A program made the translations under genes and the position numbers. Under the pieces are notes generated by a model, which worked only from the letters and a program-made list of their open reading frames with translations, searched no databases and had not been told where the DNA came from. A stretch of 6,474 bases of DNA, from the NCBI GenBank assembly GCA_028687155.1, contig JAQUAR010000010.1, forward strand, positions 7,797 through 14,270, in the 5' to 3' direction. This stretch comes from Methylacidiphilaceae bacterium (GTDB lineage: Bacteria > Verrucomicrobiota > Verrucomicrobiia > Methylacidiphilales > Methylacidiphilaceae). Shown here one piece after another: positions 1 to 5,137 of the stretch; position 1 is the first letter of the stretch, and every line of letters begins with the position of its first letter.

Positions 1-282
1 GAGATCACCCGCCTGCTCGGAGACTGCTGGCGCATTCGCCGCCGCAACTTGACTCTTTTCGAGTGGAGCCGCTTTTTGGTGATGGGCCTCGTCCCGCTGC
101 CGCAAGACCGCAAGTACTTGGAGGAAAACCCGATGGCCTTGGCAGCACGAATGCGCTCCCTGATCCTCTCGGCAGACCGGCAGTCGGAGGGCCGCGCGAT
201 TGCTGCGCCAACGCAGACGAATGGAGCAGGCCAGCAGAGACGAATTGGTCTTCCGCCGACAGGCAATCTTTTGGGAACTTGA
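1..282 (+). CDS. Unrecognised protein, 3' end only (93 residues visible), convergent to the transfer cluster
   Basis: The frame is open from the first base and ends in TGA at 280-282; the start lies before the window. Codon choice looks like real coding sequence, with mostly G or C in third positions, and the translation has a credible folded look, whereas the opposite-strand reading here is a Pro/Ser/Gly/Arg-rich shadow. The visible part begins with a basic, tryptophan-containing helix-like stretch (visible residues 4-24, with R11, R13-R15 and W10/W22). A hydrophobic segment containing VMGLVPLP (27-34) follows, then a short helix (44-60), and finally a polar, low-complexity tail rich in Gln, Thr and Gly (61-93). 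I do not recognise the family. It lies on the opposite strand to the T4SS genes and ends 74 bases from the TrbL-like gene, so it probably belongs to another transcription unit. The basic character would fit a nucleic-acid-binding protein, but that is only a guess. Confidence 0.62.
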   Translation, partial: EITRLLGDCWRIRRRNLTLFEWSRFLVMGLVPLPQDRKYLEENPMALAARMRSLILSADRQSEGRAIAAPTQTNGAGQQRRIGLPPTGNLLGT

Positions 283-356
283 GCTGACGCCGGTAGCCAG
301 ATCCCGATGTTCCCTCTTGGGCAGAAAGTTCGCTCCCCAAAAAGAACGACTCTTTG

Positions 357-1940
357 CTACCGTGATGGTCCCGGCCGAGACCCGGCGGCTTGCACCCAGC
401 TGGAGACGCGGCCGACGGCATCCTGCCCGGCGCTTCGGAGTCCTTCCGTGACCGCGCCATGGACGCGGCTATAGCTCTGGGTGAAGCCTTCCAGCATCGC
501 TCCGGCCATGTCGGCAAACGCCGAGGACCAGCCGAAGGCGATTCGGGCGGCGACAAACGGGAACATCGAGCCTGCGTGCACAAAAGCGGCGACGATATTG
601 ACCCCAAGACTGTAAAACGCCCAAGCGCCCGCCACCGCAAGCATGCCTCGTAAACTTGCCGCCAAAGGATTGGCCAGGCCCTGTCCGGCAGACCCGAGGA
701 TGTTTTCAATCACAGTAAGGATTGAGCCTGCCACGCTGTTCGGAGCATCGGTAAGGGGGCTGGGACTCCCTGGAGTGAGCGTCGGCCACCCCACCATCGC
801 CTGCAGAATCGTCGGGATCGCCCACCCGAGCACCGACTGGTCGCCGGACTGCTGCTGGCCATGACCGAACATAAAGTGAAAGATCGTCTGCGAAAGCGCA
901 TAGCCGGTGCCGGCAAAGATGAAGTAGAGGGTCGGGACAAGAGCCGTGGCGACCAGCGCTTGTAACATCGGCCGCCAGATTCCCCGGAAGCTCGTAAAAA
1001 AGATGAACGGGATCATCGCGATCCCAAAACCGAGGAGCGCCTGATAAGCGAGCTCGCTGCCCGCAACGATCAAGAGCTGGGTGAAAACCAGGGTAAAGAC
1101 GGCGCTGATCGCAAGAATGGCTGCCGCCACGATCAGCCCAAGGACCATCCCAAGAGAGGTGATCAACGGAATGCCAAGGAGAAGCATGGCGTTCCAGTTG
1201 GTGTTTTCGTTGGGCCCCGCATTGCCTCCACCCGTTTGCAAAGCCTTCATCAACGCCTGGATTGCAGCCTTGAGCTGCTGGTAGAGTTGAAGGTTTTCGA
1301 ACGGGTTGTTGGTTGCTCCTCCCGAGAGCTTAAAGACATTATTGAACATCACGGCCCCGATATAGACCGGTCCGAATTTAAACTGCTCCGGTGAAACAGC
1401 GGACGCCGTAACCCCCGAGCCACCGGACCCGTTCTGAGGCAGACCCATCCAGTTAAACCACCAGATTACCGGATTAGTCCCGCTGGGAGCCGCCACCCCT
1501 GTTTCCGGTACCGCCATCTGCGCGATCTGCAAGCCGACCTGTTGTCCGCCGGCGATCATTGCCTGGCGATAGCGATCGATCAAAAGCTGTGGGGCCTGGG
1601 CATAGATGAGAAGCCAAGCCAAAAAGGCGAGCAAGGTATAATCCAAGATCTCATCGAGGATCGGGCGGCCGAAGACAATCCGCCAGCCGGCAAAGGTGGC
1701 AGCCGAGAAGAGAACGTAGGGCATTACCCCCTGTGCGATCGCGAGCCCGTTCTGCCGGAGGAGTGTGCCCATCTGGAAGGCGAACTGCATCAGCGCTGCC
1801 ATGAGAGGGGCGGCGCCAAACGCTTGATTCTGCTGATAGCCGCCGTTCTGCGCCACGAGCGTTTCCGGCAAGAAGCAGAAGAAGAGGAGAAGAAGCAAGG
1901 GGCCGATCCAATGGATACGCCAGTGGCTTCGGCTGTACAT
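357..1940 (-). CDS. trbL: TrbL/VirB6-like type IV secretion inner-membrane channel protein
   Basis: This is a 527-residue polytopic membrane protein of the TrbL/VirB6 kind, the inner-membrane platform component through which DNA and protein substrates pass during conjugation. The N-terminus has a basic start, a Leu/Phe-rich core (13-24) and a likely cleavage after ALVA-type residues near 30, so it looks like a signal peptide. Hydrophobic segments follow at about 69-90, 99-117, 251-293 (probably two), 299-317, 325-347 and 432-455. Soluble loops lie at about 120-250 (Asn/Gly/Gln-rich) and 355-400. The central block around 255-345, with its GSELAYQALLGFG turn and FRGIWRPM loop, is the most TrbL/VirB6-like part. 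Length is close to that of classical TrbL. I chose the ATG at 1940 because a purine-rich AAGGGGGG precedes it and the signal peptide begins there. A GTG at 2015 would add 25 polar residues in front of the signal. The gene follows the TrbJ-like gene, the usual trbJ-trbL order, and appears to be the last of the cluster. It ends in TAG. Confidence 0.85.
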   Translation of the reverse strand: MYSRSHWRIHWIGPLLLLLFFCFLPETLVAQNGGYQQNQAFGAAPLMAALMQFAFQMGTLLRQNGLAIAQGVMPYVLFSAATFAGWRIVFGRPILDEILDYTLLAFLAWLLIYAQAPQLLIDRYRQAMIAGGQQVGLQIAQMAVPETGVAAPSGTNPVIWWFNWMGLPQNGSGGSGVTASAVSPEQFKFGPVYIGAVMFNNVFKLSGGATNNPFENLQLYQQLKAAIQALMKALQTGGGNAGPNENTNWNAMLLLGIPLITSLGMVLGLIVAAAILAISAVFTLVFTQLLIVAGSELAYQALLGFGIAMIPFIFFTSFRGIWRPMLQALVATALVPTLYFIFAGTGYALSQTIFHFMFGHGQQQSGDQSVLGWAIPTILQAMVGWPTLTPGSPSPLTDAPNSVAGSILTVIENILGSAGQGLANPLAASLRGMLAVAGAWAFYSLGVNIVAAFVHAGSMFPFVAARIAFGWSSAFADMAGAMLEGFTQSYSRVHGAVTEGLRSAGQDAVGRVSSWVQAAGSRPGPSR

Positions 1941-1944
1941 AGAT

Positions 1945-1952
1945 CCCCCCTT
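1945..1952 (-). promoter_or_regulatory. Ribosome binding site of the TrbL-like gene
   Basis: On the minus strand the run AAGGGGGG lies four bases before the ATG at 1940. It is one of the two clear Shine-Dalgarno sequences in the cluster, and it decides the start in favour of 1940 over the in-frame GTG at 2015, which has no comparable sequence in front of it. Confidence 0.65.
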
Positions 1953-2018
1953 CTTTGGGTTGGCTTGCTTTCCTTTGCTCACCTGGCAAGCGCCATTCCC
2001 ATCCGAGTGCGGCACCGG

Positions 2019-3695
2019 CTAGGCACCGCTGCTCCCGCTGTTGACCTGCCCGTTGATCTGGTTCAATTGCGCATTTGCGCTCCCGCTCCCATCCAGAATC
2101 GCCCTCTGGTGCATGGCTTGACGGATATGTTCATGCTCTTGGAGAAGTCCATAGCGGGTCTGCCGGTGATGCTCGATCTGCTGCTGGAGCGTGTTCAGGT
2201 GCTGGTGTTTCGCGTTGATTTCACTATTGACGAGCATCCGGAACTGGGCGACCTGCGCGATGGGAAGATTGGGATTGCCCTGGAAGCTTGCCGCCAGCCC
2301 CTGTGTCGCTCCTTGAAGGCCCTGTAGTGTGGAGATGACGCCCTGGGTGTGCTGGTAGAGCTGCCGGTTGATCTGTTCGCTCGCATAGTTCTGCTGGATT
2401 CGTTGAAGGTTCGCGGCCATCTGGCTGAGAAAGGTCTGCATGACGGCGGCACTCATCCCGGTCACCAGGGTGCCAGCAGCTCCTGCCAGACCGCCGGTTC
2501 CGAATTGAACCGGGACAATTTCGCAAACCTCGCGCGGCAGGCTGGACGCGCTCGTGGAACGCGGAACCACAGGCTCGCCGGGCGGGGTGGTCAATAGGGC
2601 GGCTTGAATGGCGGGAAGATTTTGTTGGGCGTAGTTATCCAAAGGATTTGCGATGCCGACGCTGCTTCCTCCGCTATTTTGAGACTGGCTGAGCTGGTAG
2701 CGCTGAACGGCCCCCCAAGCTCCGTTGGTGAAAATATCCGGCGCGACCGGGCTCAGGCCGTAGGCCGCATTCGCGTTGGGTCCCGTGACCGGATTGTAGA
2801 GACCGCTTGTGGTGCCGGACCCGTTCGGGAGGCCTGCCTGGCTGATCCAGAAGGAGGCCTGCTGAGGCCCTGTACCCTGCCATGTCGCCGCCTGGTAGGT
2901 GGGATCGGTCGGCTGCGATGGCCGGACGAAGGCGCCATTGCCGAGCATCATCGCCCCGCCGAGCACTGAGGGAAGAATGCTGGAGAGCGTGGCGGGAAGC
3001 GCCGCGCCGCCGAGTCCGCCCGATGCCGCCATTGTCCCAACGGAGGCCAAGTTGCCCAGCGCACCCACGCCCATCATCGCCAAAGGATTGAATCCCCCCA
3101 TGAACATGGGCGCAAAGCTCGTCGCCATCATCCCTAGATTGCCCAGCATGCCTCCAAGGAAGGGGCTTCCGCTTCCCATGAACTGGTTGCCGAGCTGCTG
3201 CGCGGCTGCCATCTGGGCGGCGTTGAGCCCAGTCAGAAGGAATGGTGGCATCCAAGACATGCCCAGCGGCATTCCCGAGAGGCCCATCAGGTTGCCGATG
3301 AAACCCAAGCCCTGACCAACCAGCCCGGTGCCATTGAATGCCATGCCCAGCGGCCCGCCGGCGGCTCCCAACAGGTTCATTGCAGCCAGCGGGCTCTGGT
3401 TGAGCTGACCTTCGTAGGCAGAGAGTTGGCCGAGATTTGCAAGTTGGGCTGCGCTCGTTTTGGTCCCCTGCTCCATCTGCTGGAGAAGCAGGGTCTGCTG
3501 CTGGATCTGCTGGTTGGTCTGTTGCACGCAGGCGGTCTCCTGCTGGATCTGCTGCATCAGCAGGCCCGCTTGCGCTGTGAACGAGGTGACGGTCACCGGG
3601 TACTGCGCGTCGGCGCTTGGGATCCGCCAGGAAGCGATGCCCAGGGCCACCAGCAGGAGACCGACCCCGACAAAGAGGAAAGATGTCCGTTTCAT
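2019..3695 (-). CDS. trbJ: TrbJ/VirB5-like exported coiled-coil conjugation protein with a long Gly/Met-rich insert
   Basis: This predicted 558-residue exported protein is assigned to the TrbJ/VirB5 group from its layout and its place directly before the TrbL-like gene, not from a diagnostic motif. Members are periplasmic or pilus-tip components of the T4SS. Residues 1-30 form a signal peptide (KR start, hydrophobic core 6-20, cleavage likely after ADA at 30). Residues 41-90 are a glutamine-rich coiled coil (17 Gln in 50). Residues 96-257 contain no Asp, Glu, Lys, Arg or His and are rich in Gly and Met. Residues 258-390 are Gly/Ser/Asn/Pro-rich. Residues about 415-465 and 483-535 form two further helical, coiled-coil-like stretches, and the tail is polar. 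Cys56 and Cys391 are the only cysteines in the mature chain and could pair. Classical TrbJ is about 250 residues, so the middle is a large addition. The ATG at 3695 was chosen because the signal peptide starts there, although no good Shine-Dalgarno precedes it. The stop is TAG, 78 bases before the TrbL-like start. Confidence 0.72.
   Translation of the reverse strand: MKRTSFLFVGVGLLLVALGIASWRIPSADAQYPVTVTSFTAQAGLLMQQIQQETACVQQTNQQIQQQTLLLQQMEQGTKTSAAQLANLGQLSAYEGQLNQSPLAAMNLLGAAGGPLGMAFNGTGLVGQGLGFIGNLMGLSGMPLGMSWMPPFLLTGLNAAQMAAAQQLGNQFMGSGSPFLGGMLGNLGMMATSFAPMFMGGFNPLAMMGVGALGNLASVGTMAASGGLGGAALPATLSSILPSVLGGAMMLGNGAFVRPSQPTDPTYQAATWQGTGPQQASFWISQAGLPNGSGTTSGLYNPVTGPNANAAYGLSPVAPDIFTNGAWGAVQRYQLSQSQNSGGSSVGIANPLDNYAQQNLPAIQAALLTTPPGEPVVPRSTSASSLPREVCEIVPVQFGTGGLAGAAGTLVTGMSAAVMQTFLSQMAANLQRIQQNYASEQINRQLYQHTQGVISTLQGLQGATQGLAASFQGNPNLPIAQVAQFRMLVNSEINAKHQHLNTLQQQIEHHRQTRYGLLQEHEHIRQAMHQRAILDGSGSANAQLNQINGQVNSGSSGA
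2925..3410 (-). other. Charge-free Gly/Met-rich low-complexity segment in the TrbJ-like protein
   Basis: These codons specify residues 96-257 of the TrbJ-like protein, 162 residues without a single Asp, Glu, Lys, Arg or His. In residues 101-250 I count 33 Gly and 18 Met, together with many Ala, Leu, Asn and Phe. Short G-L/M-G-N-L and G-G-M/L type patterns recur loosely (for example around 131-146, 180-190, 200-216 and 226-250), but there is no exact tandem repeat. The segment is flanked by coiled-coil regions that do carry charge. What it does is unknown; surface fibre, membrane association or self-assembly are all inference. Confidence 0.75.
3468..3557 (-). repeat. Degenerate CAG-rich codon repeat encoding a glutamine-rich coiled coil
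   Basis: This part of the TrbJ-like gene encodes residues 47-76, in which QQIQQ occurs twice (48-52 and 62-66) among other Gln pairs. At the DNA level the plus-strand 15-mer CTGCTGGATCTGCTG appears at 3498-3512 and again at 3540-3554. The repeat is imperfect and in frame, and spaced Ile, Leu, Val and Met residues suggest a coiled coil more than a plain homopolymer. Slippage between the copies could change the length of the coil, but nothing in the window shows that it has. Confidence 0.6.
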
Positions 3696-3747
3696 GCTAC
3701 TGGTGATAGGACACCGCCGAGGGGAGTCCGGTTCGAGCAAGTGCCGT

Positions 3748-4374
3748 CTATCGGACAGAATACTTCTGAGCCTGCACGAGGTGGGTTCGCCGGTTGACGA
3801 ACCCCTCGGGAAGCCGATCGAAGCGAACGTAAGGGAGAGGGCGCTCTTGCCAGCGCCGGTGGAGCGCTTGGCATGCGGCGGCCAGCTCTCGGCAGACCGG
3901 AAGCAGCAGACGGCCCTGCGGATGGTCCGCAAAACGGGAGAGAAAGCCTAGCGAGTGCTCCCCGATCGACGGATCTTCAATCGGCATCGAGAGGAGCACC
4001 GAGGAGGGATTGACTGCCGAGTCGATCACGAACCATTCCGACCAGGAATCGGGCGACTCGTCGAGCATTCGCGCCCAGATTGGGTAGGGTCCATCGAGGA
4101 GCTCGCAAAAGAACGGGCGATCGACGATGATTGCCGGAAAGGCTGGCTCGGATTGGCTCGTCTGCGGCAGATCCGGCCCGAGACGCTGAGTAAAGTAAGC
4201 CTCGAAGAGAAGCGCTCGCTGGCGCAACGAGACGGACGGCGGGATCCCATCAAAGAAATCCCAAGAGAGATCCTCCGAGTAGACGACCCGTTCCGGGCTC
4301 TCCGGCACCTCGTTCCTGTTTTCTGTTCCTCGCACACGCACCGCCGCCTCCCCAAGCTTCTTCTGTCTTCCCAT
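3748..4374 (-). CDS. Unrecognised 208-residue soluble protein of the transfer cluster
   Basis: This is a complete gene for a protein with no signal peptide and no membrane segment, so it is likely cytoplasmic unless fused to the gene before it. The first 30 residues are charged and probably flexible. The core (about 31-170) has a mixed hydrophobic-polar pattern typical of a folded alpha/beta domain, with a Trp/Phe-rich patch at 38-42 (WDFF), the segment AIIVDRPFFCELL (81-93), and WSEWFVIDSAVNPSSVLLSMPI (residues 111-132). The last 40 residues are Arg-rich, including RRWQERP and NRRTH. I do not recognise the family and see no nuclease, ATPase or peptidase motif. The ATG directly follows the TAG of the 97-residue gene in the same reading frame, and the bases before it are pyrimidine-rich with no Shine-Dalgarno, so translation probably depends on termination-reinitiation or readthrough. 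It ends in TAG, 52 bases before the TrbJ-like start. Its place suggests an accessory T4SS role. Confidence 0.75.
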   Translation of the reverse strand: MGRQKKLGEAAVRVRGTENRNEVPESPERVVYSEDLSWDFFDGIPPSVSLRQRALLFEAYFTQRLGPDLPQTSQSEPAFPAIIVDRPFFCELLDGPYPIWARMLDESPDSWSEWFVIDSAVNPSSVLLSMPIEDPSIGEHSLGFLSRFADHPQGRLLLPVCRELAAACQALHRRWQERPLPYVRFDRLPEGFVNRRTHLVQAQKYSVR

Positions 4375-4668
4375 CTAACGGAAAAGAGAGAATGGGTCCC
4401 GGCTCTTGCGCCCCCCGATCTCATGGACCCCCCCCTCCAACATGCCTCCCAGCTCAAGCATCCACTGTTCCAAGCCGTGGCCGGTCTTGCTCCATCCGGT
4501 CGAGGCTGCTTGGGCCACGCCTTGAAGCAGAAATCGACCTGCATCACGCCCAGAGCGAGACAGGAGCGTCGCTGCGCTCTGAACCATGGGGAAGGCCACG
4601 AAAGCGAGGAAGAGAAGCCGGGGAAACCGATCCGACGAGGGAGAGGGTAGTGCTGATTTTGCTGACAT
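4375..4668 (-). CDS. Unrecognised 97-residue small membrane protein
   Basis: This short gene lies 32 bases after the three-segment membrane protein gene and directly abuts the 208-residue gene. Residues 1-16 are polar and basic. Residues 17-33 form one hydrophobic segment (LLFLAFVAFPMV core), which could be an N-terminal anchor or an uncleaved signal. No lipobox cysteine and no convincing signal peptidase site is visible, so it does not look like a TrbK-type lipoprotein. Residues 40-86 are predicted helical and amphipathic, Gly-rich, with W59 and W69, and the tail is basic. The ATG at 4668 is the only good start; an AGGAG lies just two bases in front of it, closer than is usual for an effective ribosome binding site. 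The TAG stop is followed at once by the ATG of the next gene in the same frame. Function is unknown; an inner-membrane accessory or anchor is inferred from context. Confidence 0.6.
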   Translation of the reverse strand: MSAKSALPSPSSDRFPRLLFLAFVAFPMVQSAATLLSRSGRDAGRFLLQGVAQAASTGWSKTGHGLEQWMLELGGMLEGGVHEIGGRKSRDPFSLFR

Positions 4669-4700
4669 GGCTCCTGGTGGGGCGATCGAGGTGATCCGTG

Positions 4701-5093
4701 CTACTGCCCCTTTCTTGCGCGAATCGCCTCGGTATATTGCTGCTTGAGCTCCGCCTGATATTCTCCCTCCTCTACCATTTGCCGAATTCTCCTCGGGGTA
4801 CCGATGTACCGCGCATAGAGGTGTGCGGCTCCAAGAAGGCAGACTGCGAGAATGACCGTGTAGAGGCAGAAGACGGCTAGGTCGGCGGCGGAACGCGATC
4901 CGGCCACCAGGTAAGCAACCGCAACGGGAAAGGAGAGCCAGAGTTCCGGTCCCGTCGTAACTGTGCTCGCAAAAAAGAGGCGGTCTCCGTTAACGGTGAG
5001 AACGCCTGAGATCAGCGCCATGAAAATCACGCCGACGATCTGGAGATTTTGCTGGTTCACGCCCGCGTTCGGGTTCTGGATCTGCTCAAACAT
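4701..5093 (-). CDS. Small integral membrane protein with three membrane segments, next to the coupling protein
   Basis: The protein has 130 residues. Hydrophobic segments lie at about 18-34, 49-65 and 70-93. They are preceded by a polar Asn/Gln-rich N-terminus and followed by a charged helical tail (100-130, rich in Glu, Gln, Arg and Lys) that is probably cytoplasmic because of the RRIR at 101-104. The start at 5093 has a good Shine-Dalgarno. The gene begins 44 bases after the stop of the coupling protein gene, so the two are almost surely cotranscribed. I do not recognise the family. VirB3/TrbD-like proteins are of similar size but usually have one or two segments close to the N-terminus. 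VirB2/TrbC pilins carry a cleaved signal and lack such a charged tail. Its position suggests it may work with the coupling ATPase at the inner membrane, which is inference. It ends in TAG. Confidence 0.75.
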   Translation of the reverse strand: MFEQIQNPNAGVNQQNLQIVGVIFMALISGVLTVNGDRLFFASTVTTGPELWLSFPVAVAYLVAGSRSAADLAVFCLYTVILAVCLLGAAHLYARYIGTPRRIRQMVEEGEYQAELKQQYTEAIRARKGQ

Positions 5094-5098
5094 GGATG

Positions 5099-5104
5099 TC
5101 CTCC
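5099..5104 (-). promoter_or_regulatory. Ribosome binding site of the three-segment membrane protein gene
   Basis: On the minus strand GGAGGA lies five bases before the ATG at 5093. It is a near-consensus Shine-Dalgarno sequence at good spacing and fixes that start. It lies in the 44-base gap after the coupling protein stop codon. Confidence 0.75.
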
Positions 5105-5137
5105 GAATTGCCGATGTGGATTGGATCGCTTAATAGA

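Noticed and set aside
273..355. Possible terminators between the convergent genes: GGGAAC/GTTCCC at 273-278 and 309-314, and a weak hairpin at 325-355 with a short T run on the minus strand.
   Set aside because: The first has a six-base stem with a 30-base loop and the second a bulged seven-pair stem with a loop of about 14 bases. Neither is followed by a proper U tract, so I do not call a terminator.
5..709. Long open frame of 234 codons on the minus strand overlapping the 3' end of the TrbL-like gene and the plus-strand partial gene.
   Set aside because: Its product is Pro/Ser/Gly/Arg-rich with no domain, and it overlaps the TrbL-like C-terminus in another frame. It is a typical shadow in GC-rich sequence.
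1542..2327. Open frame of 261 codons on the plus strand across the TrbL/TrbJ boundary.
   Set aside because: It is antisense to two supported genes and shows no domain, signal or good ribosome binding site.
166..3900. Exact 15-base direct repeat CTCTCGGCAGACCGG at 166-180 and 3886-3900.
   Set aside because: Both copies are inside different genes with no flanking similarity, no mirrored partner and no sign of an attachment or recombination site. One such match in a GC-rich window can occur by chance.
3696..3932. N-terminal extension of 79 codons in the TrbJ-like frame, overlapping the 208-residue gene.
   Set aside because: The extension would bury a convincing signal peptide that begins at the ATG at 3695. 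It overlaps a better gene in another frame and looks like its shadow.
4026..4547. Open frame of 173 codons on the minus strand overlapping the 97- and 208-residue genes.
   Set aside because: The product is Arg/Ser-rich without structure, and two tightly spaced, better genes occupy the same bases in a different frame.
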